Positions 1-12,300 of a DNA stretch of 64,000 nt are shown in pieces. The translations under genes were made by a program, and so were the position numbers. The notes beneath the pieces were generated by a model. It was not told where the DNA came from. It made no database searches and saw nothing but the letters and a program-made list of their open reading frames with translations. The DNA lies in NCBI GenBank assembly GCA_003991915.1, contig RQTK01000086.1, positions 546,028 to 610,027 of the forward strand. The letters run 5' to 3'. The stretch comes from Elysia chlorotica (lineage: Eukaryota > Mollusca > Gastropoda > Plakobranchidae). Numbering within the stretch: the stretch's first letter is position 1; each line of letters begins with the position of its first letter.

Positions 1-158
1 TAAAATAAAACAATGATTAAAATTTAATAAATTTTCAAACTAAATTGTCGTTTTTAGTTTATCATCATCATCAATCATCACTGTCTACATCATCCTCATT
101 TCCTACACTTCATTGAATACCAATAAATTTAATTTGTTTAAATATTTACAAAAAACAG

Positions 159-310
159 AAGTTATCTGGAGAGATGGCAGTGGGCATCATGTGAACATGG
201 TCCCAAGATTTGAGTCTTCAGATGAGAGCACTAGTGATGATCCAGCCCTGTACAGTGACAGTGATCAAGATGATCCCAAGATCAATACAGAAGCTTTGTT
301 TAAACAGTGA
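159..310 (+). CDS. C-terminal exon of an unidentified upstream gene
   Basis: A 50-residue open stretch ends in a TGA stop at 308-310 and begins just after an acceptor-like AACAG at 154-158. It is acidic and serine-rich: residues read EVIWRDGSGHH, then a run of S, D and E (ESSDESTSDD, YSDSDQDD), and it ends in ALFKQ. The composition differs from the AT-rich surroundings and resembles a disordered acidic protein tail. No earlier exon lies in the window, and I do not recognise the family. The frame stays open upstream to 113, so the acceptor is inferred rather than forced. A chance open frame is possible. Confidence 0.45.
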
Positions 311-3300
311 TAGATGGTCTCACGGAATCTTTGGTTACTGCACTTTTCTTGAGACCAGAAAAATGTGTTGACTTCAAGCTAGGGTTGACTTAATCTGCTA
401 CACAAATGTAAAAAAAAACAAAAAACAATATGGGACTGTTCAAAGGGCTTGATATTAAGTAAAAATTATTCTCCGGTAAGAGGATTCCAATTTAGTCACA
501 AAATTACACACAGTATATTTATAGAACTTATTACAATAATTTTACACTGGCACACGGGTACCAAGGATCTTATGATATATGCATTGAGTTGATGAGGCAT
601 AAAGATATTCCACCTGAAATGTAAAAGGTAAATAACTTTATTCTCAATCAGTTGAGACATGTTGGCATGTATGTTTACCTTCTGATGGAGTATTGATCAA
701 AAACAACATTTATGTGGAAAAAAAAGAAATGGAGTGTACAGATACCACTTTAATCTGTGGATTATTTCATCATGTATCTTTCTTCGAATTTCAATGACTA
801 AAAAGATGACAAGCCTACTACTTAGGAACAGGAAATTATGAATCTGCTCAGTACTGATATAATTTTTTTTTCTGAAAATTGCAAGTGATAGAGTCAAAGC
901 CTGTTGACTTTATCAAGGCCAAACTTGTAGATCACCCTAAGACTCTAAATTTGAAAACTCATGAGGAATTTCAAAATTCCTTGTTCTTTTTTTTTCTCCA
1001 TACATTAGTGAATTCTAATGCACACCACTTGGAACAAATAAATTATATGTTGAAGTGTGTCTTTATTATTTCTCTTGCTTTTTTATCTGATTATAAAGAT
1101 CTTTTGCTTTATGTTCATAGCATGCCTTATTGTGAATGGCAAATTGTCCATGTTTTGGAGACATGAGGAGTGGCCCAAAAAGTTGTTTCATACTATTTCT
1201 CTTTTCAGAAGCAACTAGACTACAATTTTTTATGCAGTTCATCTCTACTTGTTTAAGAAACATTCACAGTAGAGAGAGGAAGGGGGGGGGGGGGGGGGTT
1301 CTAAGTCACAGATTTTGTATTACCAATAAGTGCATGACTAAATACAGGGGTACAAACACTTACCCCATTATAATGGGCGACCATTTTTCTTTTCAGGTAT
1401 ATCCTCCGTTTTATTTTTGTGTTGTTTTTATTTTATTGTTGTAATTATAGAATTGTTAACAGCCAGCTATTCTCATGAATGCTGAGTACAATACATGCCT
1501 GAACAATATATTTCTTAAGCATTGTTCAATTGTTTTTGATGGATTTTCGTTGATTTGATGATAGTAATTATACTATTCAACATAAAAGCCTGTATGCATA
1601 TAACTTATGCCCATAAATGTCTTTAAATGTATAGGCTTCTTTTGTAATAAAAACAAAATCATGAATGTGTTTTTTTTTCATGCAATATGTACGTTTTTAA
1701 ATTCAAACTTTTTTGTTGTTTATCTGATAACTATTAAGCATACTGGTTCATTTTGTAGTTTATTATTCCTTCAAAAAAGGAAAATTCACAAACAAGGAGA
1801 TAATATTCCCAAATTGATAATTATTTTTATTCATGTTTATTTCATAATTTAGTAGAGTTACGTTTAATTTGACACATGTTTAACCGCAAAGCTGTTTTCT
1901 GCCCTTGAAGTATTAAAAAAATATTGGAAACCTACAAAACATTTACTTTTTGTTTTTTTTTCATCATTGATATTAAATTAATGGCTGATTTGTATCTCTA
2001 TTTTGTTGTTGGTGAGGTTATGTGTGATTTTAATTAGACTTGTTCAATGCTTATAATTCTTGCAGTTGCATTATAAATTAATTTTAAGTACAGAAACTAT
2101 GCTGAATGGAAGCAGAAATGGGTCTGAGCTGTGCTATATACAAATAGTATTAATTTATTTGCTACAGATAAAAAATAAATATGGTCCATGTCATTTAATA
2201 AAGTCGCTTTCAAGGTTCTACCAAAATTATTTGCCAGCAGCAAAACAAAACAAAAAAATTCATCATTATTTTTATATAAATAGGCCATACAAAAGATGCA
2301 TACTTAATATTAGTACATTGTACTTCTTTATTAGAGTGAGAGAGCTACAGATACAGACAGACGAAGAAAGCGAGCAATTCAGGATGATTCACTACTATTG
2401 TACTAATAGACTTTTCTGTTACGGGTTGAAAGAAGATATAAAGAAATAAAATTGAATTTGAAAGAATAACTATATCTTTGAAAGTAAGGTGGAAAATATA
2501 ACAAAGGCATCTTATTTCATATGCGAAAATCTGTTAAAGCGAAAGACAAATTTTTTCTAAAATCTGATAGTGCCTTTTCCTATACGGAACCAAAGCTTTG
2601 CAAGGCATACAGTGCGAAGGCTTTTTTAAAGGAACTTTATACTTTATAGCAGTCGTGAATTGAGCTCACTGCTCACATCTGCGCATATGCGACAATATGT
2701 TTTTGTTATGTTTTTTTTTAGTAGTAGTAACCATTTACCCCAGACAGTATAAAATTAATCTGAACTGCATGTAAGCAAAAGATAAGGTGGGTTGTAGAGA
2801 TTTAATTATCTAGCAACATTATCTGACTCAATCACAAAATTGTGCTTGACCAGCTCACAATAAAATGATGCAAATATTGAATAGTTAATATTATAACTTA
2901 TACAAAATACATGTACCACACTAAATTTGGCAGTTTTTATCTTATAAGCCATATGAGTTATTCTTGAGTGCCTAACGAGTCATTGAACTGACAGAAGTGA
3001 ACACATTCTTGTGTAATAAAAACACTAAATCATTACCCTAGTAAGAACAGATTCATACTCAAAGATGATTTTTTTTAGCCCACGTAGCAACTGGATTAAT
3101 TGTAGCTTATAGTTTAATGTCATAGTTTTATTTGACTCTAAATGCAAAGGTTTATCTACTCTAATATACTTGCCAAATTCAGCCAATACGTCATAAAATG
3201 TGTTCTATGACTACTGAGTTTAATCCACGCACAATCTAAGCATTGTACAAAGTATTTATAATACATCTAACAAGGGAAACTTTAAAATTACAATAGGGTA

Positions 3301-3420
3301 CTTTCTTCGAATGTTATCGAAAAAATAAGAAAAGAAAAAAAGAAACCAACAACAACGAAAGTCAAAGCAACGATAACAATCTTTATAATACACTAATAGC
3401 TTATGATGATGATGATACGA

Positions 3421-3468
<48 letters not shown>

Positions 3469-4090
3469 GAGAGGGGATTTGCACGTAAAGTTTGTCCATC
3501 TATTAATTCTTTTTATTTATTCATTGCCATTTTAGTTATTAATTTGAGGTTTAATAAGTAAACCGACATAGTAATGTCACACTCCAATTTTGTGCATCCT
3601 AATTGACAAAAATGTATAGGGCCTATACATTGTATACCTAGCATAATTTACCATTACACAACTGAGACCAAGAAATATTGAAAATGATTATGATAATTTT
3701 AACATTAGTTCCCAGAAAGCATAGTAGGTAATATACTAGAAATGAAAGACATTTGTTTTGGCTTGAGGACAATTTTATATTTACGATAAAGTACACATTT
3801 TAATAAAGAAATCCTATTTTTCACGTACTGTGTCATGACCACAATAATCATTGTCACGTAGCCTACTGTGTTTTTTAAAAGAGCGCATAAGAATTTTTCA
3901 TAACATTGTTATAGCGCACATTGCCTATACTTCTTTCATCGAGAAATCATACATAGGAATATATTGGCGCTGTAATAAAATTGTGCCTACAATTAAAAAT
4001 TAAATTTACTTGACAATGAAATGCAATAAAAAAAAGTTTAAGGAAATTTAACGTAAATGATAACCAAAAGATTTTGTGACATAAACATTC
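311..4090. other. 3' UTR candidate and non-coding AT-rich DNA
   Basis: No convincing coding exon is visible. The left part could be the 3' UTR of the exon ending at 310; an AATAAA lies at 1037-1042. A 17-base G run occupies 1282-1298 and a TAA microsatellite 3421-3466. Short open frames here are rich in F, L, I and K and look like chance frames in AT-rich DNA. Confidence 0.6.
3421..3466. repeat. (TAA)n microsatellite
   Basis: About 15 uninterrupted TAA triplets are read directly, followed by an AAAGAGAGGGG purine stretch. Confidence 0.95.
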
Positions 4091-4389
4091 CCGTCTCAAA
4101 CGTTACAGTGCAGGCTGAGCGGATCATGCGCAAGGGCCTGAAATCGAGACGTTATGGAGGCCAAAGAAAATAAACATAATTTCGACTAATCTAATTTTGC
4201 GATATGATATGAAATGAAAATTATTTAAAAGTCATAAATTTTATATTTTATCCAAAAAATTGTTTGCAATTTATTGTCGAAATTCTGTTTTATGGATATT
4301 TTGTTCTAAAAAAGGTTATAAGAAAAATACCAATGTGGCCTACATTAAAAAAAGTGACACTGTATACAAAAAAGAAAATGAAAAAAAAA

Positions 4390-4790
4390 TTGCAATCCGC
4401 CATTTTGAATATTTTGGTTTGCACTCGACCATTTCTAGAAGACACTCTTTGTATGGACGATATCATGTACCTTGCAGAGATGCATGGTGATTATGTTTGC
4501 AAAGTAACGGGTTTACGTAAGGTAAATGAGACATTCCTTGTTGAAAATCATTGTGTTTACGTCTATGAGTAAGTGGCTTCAACGAGAGCGTCCGTCTCCG
4601 AGCAACAAACCAAACCTTAGAGGGCGCTTGGAAGTTGATGAGGGCGCTTGTAGCAAAAGAATACCCCTAGCGGTGGGTCGGTTCGACAGATCGCGACAAA
4701 TACTTGACGATTAGACTCGGCCTAGTTAATCTGCCGTTATCGGAGATCAACTCAAACGTCCGACGATCTGTCAATCGAAAGAACTATAAC
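4390..4790 (+). promoter_or_regulatory. Probable promoter and 5' non-coding region of the CTCF-like gene
   Basis: This stretch is richer in G, C and CpG than its AT-rich surroundings. CCGCCATTTTG at 4397-4407 matches the complement of the YY1 consensus, which is typical of animal promoters and 5' UTRs. GAGGGCGCTTG occurs at 4620-4630 and again at 4640-4650. The first copy includes TAGAGGGCGC (4618-4627), which fits the core YAGRKGGCRS of the CTCF motif. CCCCTAGCGGTGG at 4664-4676 is a weaker resemblance. The first coding exon starts about 1.3 kb downstream behind an acceptor, so a non-coding first exon near here is expected. The transcription start is not determined. Confidence 0.45.
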
Positions 4791-6077
4791 ATTAGTCTTT
4801 AATTTGAATCACCATCACCCAATCATAGCCATGTCTGGTTTTCCGGTCTACAAAACTATGCACTGCAACACTTGTATGTTCAGTGATGACGATCGCAGGA
4901 TTAAAAAAAGACAAAAGAAAAGATGGAACACGGAAATAATGAAAAAAAGTCAATTGCTGCAACTAAGTCTAAGGTGATCGAGGAAAGGAGTTTCCCATAC
5001 TGAATTACAACTGCATGTTGCCTAGTCCTTTACCACTAACAGCAGCAGAGAAGGCCCTTCGAAAACCAAATAACCAAACTCTGTACTCAATGTAGAAAGT
5101 CTGAAACTGTCCAGGGGCCCGTCCACAATATACCCCATATAGTGCTGATGTTGGATGTTAAATCAACTCAACTGTCCAATGGACATGAAAAGCAAACAAA
5201 ACAATCAACTGGTTTTTAAAAGAATAAGATACATGTATACAGCAGATTCCGCTTGGAGTTGGCTGGAATTTGATTCTGTAAAACAGTCATGAACCCCCAT
5301 CCCATTTGTATTGAAAATTCTTAACGCATAATTTTTTTTTCTAAAAAAAGAAGGAACACAACCCACTGACTGCCAATGTCACCTCAAGATGTCTACAGGC
5401 AGAGTCCCATGTTCCTGTTATCATTAGACTATAGATCCCAATTTCTTGGTGACACTCTAATGACTCTTTACTCTTTTTTGCTTTATAACCTGTGTGGAAT
5501 TGAGAGAGGTTCTATTATAAATCTCACATCTCTGATGCTCTCCATATATATTCCCTGAATCCCTGTAAAGAAAAAGTCTGTTAGCGTCAGCGTAAAGGTT
5601 ATCCTTCAGTAGGAGGAATGGAATCAGAGAAAAGACACATTTTTGTCGGAAAATTCTTTTAGTTTTTAAAAGTAATGCTTTGTTGTCTGTATGATTTGTT
5701 ATGAAAATTGATTGATACTGATGATTTGAATTACCAAAGTGATCCTCTCTAGAGTAGGACGTTATGAGTTATTTTTTATGGTGCCCCCCCCCCCCAAATT
5801 AAGTAAACTCATGTTACTTTGAAGTAAATTACCAGGGTTTATATATTAAATTTTTATAAATCTTGACTCAACCGAACAGTGTACTAAAGAGCCTTCTAAT
5901 CATCCTAATGATGCCTTTCATTTTGATCCATTAATTTCTCTGACTCATTAAAATGAACAATGTAAGAAGTACCTGAGCACTAGCTGCGCTGTGCTATATG
6001 ATTAGAGGAAAACATTTTTTTTTATCATGTTATCTAAGCTATGAAAAAAATGTTGTTTTTCTTTTTCTTATTCCCAG
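4791..6077 (+). other. Probable first intron with a SINE tail fragment
   Basis: This lies between the promoter-like region and the acceptor at 6076-6077. A SINE tail fragment sits at about 5112-5175 (GCCCGTCCACAATATA, then TGCTGATGTTGGATGTTAAA). A 48-codon open frame at 4831-4977 starts MSGFPVYKTM and ends in a basic stretch; I do not recognise it and treat it as unsupported. A 13-base C run lies near 5783-5795. Confidence 0.5.
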
Positions 6078-6365
6078 GATCTGAGTATTTGACATTGTAA
6101 AGTGGCTTAAAATTTGTCATGGACCATGAGGATGAATCTTCCTCTGGCAATGCTGGTCATCAGAACCTCAATGACCTCCACAATTATTTGACCACGTTTA
6201 ATAAAGAGATAGAGCCTGTGGAAGATGTTCTGTCCACCATAGGCGTTGACACCGGGGTTGGAGATGTTGGTGACTTGTACGCATCTTCAGGCGGTCACTC
6301 ACTACAGGATGCTGGAGAGGTGACAGTTGCAGGACAGTTTTCATCTGGCTTCTATTCTGAACAAG
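6078..6365 (+). CDS. CTCF-like exon 1 (start codon at 6119)
   Basis: The acceptor TTCCCAG ends at 6077 and the donor GTACCT begins at 6366. Bases 6078-6118 are 5' UTR; an in-frame TAA at 6098-6100 precedes the ATG, which supports this start. It encodes 82 residues plus one base. The start reads [10 protein letters not shown] and the end SGFYSEQ. The segment is acidic and probably disordered. Confidence 0.8.
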
Positions 6366-9300
6366 GTACCTGAAAACAAAGTAATTTTTCATAACCTGAA
6401 AACCTCTGAGAACTTCATGAAGAAATAGCACTTGTAGTACCTATTGCATAGAAAGCATCAAAATTACAGTTTTCTGTTTACAAGTTAATTCAAAACCAAG
6501 TGAAAAGTCAATATCACATTTTCGTACTCATTTGGATTTAAATCATTTGTCGTTTGACTCAACTAACTCCTCTTTTAGAGAAATTTATGAGAGCGTTTTA
6601 TCATTTTTGCGTTGTTCAAACAAGTACAGTAGCTCTGGTTATTTATAACGAAATTTTTCCTTTTTTCTTTATAATGCACGTTTTTCCCAAAATAAGACTC
6701 AAAGAGGATTTTATTGAAAGGGAAAAATAGTGCCCTCACCATTTTTCCATGTTTTTTCGAACTACAATGTCGTTGTTTGGCGTTAGACGAAGGACTTTAT
6801 CTAGATCTTTCTTTCACAGACACTGTGTCTTCTCCTTGTTTCTGTTTGTTTTACTATTACACTAGCATCATGCAACAAATAAAATTAATGATTTTTCTAA
6901 GAGGGTGATGAAAGGGAATAAAACTTAATGGTGTTATTTTATTGTGTAGGTCTAGATCTATATAGATTAAAAAAACGTACTAAAGATAGGCTTGGCTGTT
7001 CTATTGTTTTGCATTGCATAAATGCATCTTTGTTTACTTTGATAATTGAACAAGAATTTAAGGTGCATGTAGGGGAGGGTCAGGTTATCACTAATGACGG
7101 TGACAGCGGGGAGAGTGACTGGGCTGTGGCACTTATGAATTACCATGCACAGGATCGGTGACTATTTGGCACCTTTCTCAGTAATTGTTTTTATGTTGGG
7201 AATATATACTCGAAACGCTTGTTATTAGTAGGGTTATCCGATTTAGGTTCTCGTTATTTCAAAAATAAATTGTAGGATGCAGATAGACAGAAAATGCGGG
7301 ATTTTCAAACCTCTTACATATTCCAACAGTTCTTGTTAAATTCGAATATTGCTAAAAATGGGGACTACTGCATTGAAATACTGAATTTTTCCTTTTTGCT
7401 CTAAGGCATCTTGGACAAATTCGAAATATTGCTAAAAATGGGGACTACTGCATTGAAATACTGAATTTTTCCTTTTTGCTCTAAGGCATCTTGGACAACC
7501 CCCTATCGGATGAAGGTGGTCAATCAATACATGGGCTGGGAGCTGTGTCGGATCAAGATGTAGTGGAAGATTTGGCCTCTTCCATCAAGCAAGAGGTTGG
7601 AACCATGGAACTTGATGCAGTGCAAGAGCAACTTGGGGGCTTTAGAGAGCATGTTAATCTTGCTGATACTTTGCAAAATCAGGTAAGTTAGAACAATATG
7701 TATCTCATGCAACAATATTGTCACATTGAATACATAATTATGTGTAACTAGGGATCTTTACTTAAAAAAAAAGACCATGTACATTGTAACAAAGGATTGT
7801 AATATTTTGCACAACTGTTGTTCAAATATTCGATGATTCTGAAACTTTTTATTATTTCAAAAATGTACTCAGCATAAAGTGGCTTATGAATATTTTCTTT
7901 TTCTTTTTTTTTTTTTTATTGTTTTTTTGCAGTTTGAGAGATTTTGATTACTGAAGTTGAAATATTTTATAAAAGAAGACATTTTTTTTTATTCATCTCT
8001 CACCAGGGACTGATCATGACATCTCTAGGGGAGGGTCTTGACCCAACCGGTGGGAAAGTCATAAGAATTGTTTCTTTAGGAGAGGATGGCCAATATCTGA
8101 CTCTAGGTGATGGCTCTCAGATGCAGATTTTAAGTCAGGATTTGACCTTAAATACTGCAACCACCTCCGACACCAGCTACGTCATACAAGGAGTAAGTTG
8201 CTGTTCATGAGCATATGAATCATCAAGGCGAAAGCCAACCCTCTTGTTTTTTTGTGTGGGTTTTTTTTAAAGATTATTAATTTTGACAGCAAAACTTAGT
8301 AATCGCTGCTTACTTTTTAACTGTTTACTCGGAAGATATTTTTTTTTGTATCTTTCAAAGATATTTCTTTATAAATTGTTGTAGCAGACTTCTTGACAAT
8401 ATCATATGATAAATAATTATGCGTTATCTTGGCCCTGCAGTTTTTAGCGGCAAAATCTGCCCTTCTTCGTTCAATGGCAAAATTTTGTTTGTCTCTATAC
8501 CCCCCCCCCAAATATTTTAACACTTCAGTCTGAGTTTCAACTTCACAACCAGCAATAAACACATAAGAGTTTTAGCAGACACGCTAGCCCTGGGGTAGAA
8601 CAGCGGCTTTTGATGCAGGAGCCCGGAGGTCTGTATTTCGAGCACTGGCTATTTTGCTCCCCCCTTCTGGTTGGATTGTTGTCAGTTTAATGTGACTGAC
8701 TGAGACAGGAGTCATGGTATCCCCGCCCAGTCTCGTGTGTGGCAGCACATAAATTTGTCAGATATCAGTCTTGGGGCCTGTCTACAATATAGTCTATATA
8801 GTGCTGACATTGGATGTTGAACCAACTCAACTACTTCTGATCTATCTACCTATATCTATCTCTCTCTCTTTCTCGTCTCCTACTGGTTGGGTTGGTGTCT
8901 GTACAATGTGATCGGCTGAGACAGAACCATGGTTTTACCGCTCTGTCTAGGTAATGGCAGCGTGTAAATTGTTAGACGTTAAGTCTTGAGATCCGTCCAC
9001 ACTATACATGTATTATATAGTGCCAATGCTAGATGCTGAACAACAAACTCAAAGTCAAACTCTCGCTCAGCCTTCTTTCCTCCCTCTCTGTCTATCTGTC
9101 TATCTCTCTTACTCTAAGCGTGTACTCATCATTCTTTGGTTAGATCGTTAGGACCTAGAACTTGCATTTTTCCCCTCTGGAAGTGGGATTTAACCCAAAT
9201 AGATTGAAATTGTAAGAAAAAGAAATTACCAAAACATGATTATAATTGGCAATATTTTAATGAAATAACTGAACACTACCATATGTAATCCAGTTACTTG

Positions 9301-12300
9301 TCAAAATTAATTTTTGATGCGACAGAACATTTCATTAAATATTCCTTTGGTTAGTACATGAACCAACATTTAAAAAAAAACAAAAGGGGCCCCTTGGGTT
9401 TGCAAAGTCACCCATTACATATTTTTCAACATTGCTTTACACCTATGTTTAGCAAATTGGTGGCAAATTTTGGCATAATTTACCGCAGAGTTTTGCAAAT
9501 TTGGGGGTTTCAGATGGCAAAAAACTGCAGGGACAGGTTATCAAGCTTTTTTGGTTCTCTTTCTCTTCTACCTGTTAATTTTTTATGTCATCCTCTTAGC
9601 CTCTTTAGTACTTTCTATGTCATATAGAACCATTTGCCTCCTATACTGACAGAAAATTATGTTGCCATCTTATTGCCCTCAGACTGAAACAGCTAGTACC
9701 GCTTCTTTCCCAACTCGAGCTCGATCGATTTTGTCCATGCCTGCAAATTCCCATCTAGGCCTGAGCGGTAAAAGCTCTGCAACCACCACAAGTCTTCTGA
9801 CGTCTGTCTCAGGGAGCAGTGGTAGTAGCAATCCCAGCAGCCACAGTCAGGTGTCAGGTGTGGCCCAGTTGGTGGCTCTGCAGTCTGGAGATGGTGATTT
9901 ACAGTCCCAGCTTGTGGCTCTGCCTCCAGGAACGCCTCTCACATTCTCAGCTGAGGGCTTACAGGTTAGGTCTCTAAAAGATTGAGGCAAATCTGGCTAA
10001 TGCGCTTTTACCTTAAAAAAAAAAAAATGAATCTCAAGGGTAGCTTTGCCACATTTACACAGCAACTTTTTTAAAATGGTTGATTTTTGTTATTTACCAA
10101 TCCAAATTAAAAACAACAAACACTCCTTTTCAGAATGGTTTTGTTATCATTGTTAATGTTATGCGACAACACATTATCATTTTTTCTCTTTAATCATCAT
10201 TGTAGCTGCATACTACAAATTTTCATTTTTTAAAATTAAAATTGAAGAGATTCCATATTGTTCTACTTCTCTTCATAGAAATACTCGAATGGCAAAACTC
10301 CAAGCTTTCTTTGCACAAACATGTCTGTATTTAGTAAAGATTAAAAAAGAATTCAGTTGAAACTAGTCGTAATATTCTTTATTTACGCATTCTGTGTCAT
10401 ATATGGATGGCTCTTGTTTTACATCTCTCATGCTAAAAATATGGGAATAGAAATTCAGAACAGTTTAAATTTTATAAGTGCACTTAGCCTCTTCTTAACC
10501 TTCCATATGCAAATTTTATGTTGAATATGTAATGCAATGAAACCCCTGCACTATGAGCTTTAATATTGGTCTACTGATTTTCTTTTAGCAATATGGAGTG
10601 TTGACAGCTGACGGGACTAGCTCCACAAGCGAGCTTGGCTACCAAACTATCAGTGTCCTGCCCACAGAGCTGAATCAGGACGGCATGAATTATGTGTTGG
10701 TCATGACACCGCAAGAAGGAGATGATAAACAGTCTGTTGCTCAACTTGTAGATTTGAAGGTTAGAGAACCTTTGTCCACATCTAATTATATTATGTTTTG
10801 GTTTTGATGTGATCAATATGCTGAATGAACTGAAAATTATGATTCAGTAGATTGTATATAAATTTATAACTGTTGATGTGTAAATATCTTTTCCTTACAT
10901 AACAATGAAGGCAATAAACCTTAAACCACAAAAACTAGCTTCAAATAATTGATGAACTAAGCATTGTACAAGCATACAACTTACTCTTAAGGGCATACTT
11001 TAAAAATTTAATGGCGGAAAAAAAAGTTAAATATTTTTCATCAAACTACTTCAAAATTTGAAAATATTATATTGTGTAATGAATGCTTATTCACAAAACC
11101 CTAGGCTTTGTTATTTGAAAAAAAATACTCCAGAAGCTTACTTGTTTTTTCATACTTTAAGAAACATGATAAATTATTTTTTATTCAGAAGTCATAAGGA
11201 GCAAAAGACAGCTCTGTAAATCAGAAAAGAGGTCAAGCCAAGAAAATTAAAGTTAAATTTACACATATGTTTGAGATATTAATCATTAATATGAAGCTGA
11301 GGATTACCCCTAAAATAATAGATTTGCTTTTATTTTCCTATCAACCTCATGATTTTTACTTTTTGGATTAAACCACAGACGACTTGTTTGAAATATTTCT
11401 CCCGTAGAAAATGATTACGAATTTTTTAAATAAATAAGTACAAAATAATGTGTACTATATAGGATATATTTTTTATAATGCATTGTAAACAGTTCTGCAT
11501 GGATGTGTTATTCATGTTTATATAAGGTTTTTAAACGATTTTTTTTAAAATATTCAAACATTTTATTCTTAGAAAGCTATACTTTGAGACTATTTAGGAT
11601 AATGCCAGACTAAAATGAATTAAATTGCATTTCAATTGTGTTCAAAACAGCAAGAATCTCAAGAGATAAGGGAGGAGCTGATGGAGGTGAATGGAGAAGT
11701 GAGAAGAGTTCTACACATGGTGCCAAAGAAGTTGTATCCCAGCCCATCAGTTAGCGGAGGGGTCAACATGGGAGCACAGCTAATGTGTGATTACTGCGAC
11801 TATACCAGCTCCAAGCGTTATCTGTTGACGCGTCACATGAAATCTCATTCGGACGAGAGACCCCATAAGTGCCACGAGTGTCACAGGGGTTTCAAGACTC
11901 CTGCCTCCCTCATCAACCATGTCAACACTCATACAGGCACACGGCCTCACAAGTGCAAGGTTCTGTAGTCAATACACTTTGTCTCTCAATGATCTTATGG
12001 GTTTAATAAAAGAGGAAATTGATAAACCTGAATGTGCTCCGACTATTGTCAGATTTCCGACAATCATTGCCCTTCACTTAATTTTTATGGCCAAAACGCG
12101 AGTGGGGTCAGATTGTTGGCGTCTTGGCAATCCTCCACTTTACCTGCAACTAGCAGTCAAAGGGCAGCAGTCGATCCTCGGACTGCCGACAATATTGGTG
12201 GAAAATTATTTTTGGCTCGGCCCACATCATCAAAAAACTTTGCTCTGATTGAAGCTCTCCACACTGTCATAAAACAAAGCAGTGTAGGCCCTAAATTTAA

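Noticed and set aside
4260..4572. Two overlapping frames of 76 and 102 codons upstream of the CTCF-like gene
   Set aside because: They are AT-rich chance frames in two phases across the YY1-like promoter site, without homology.
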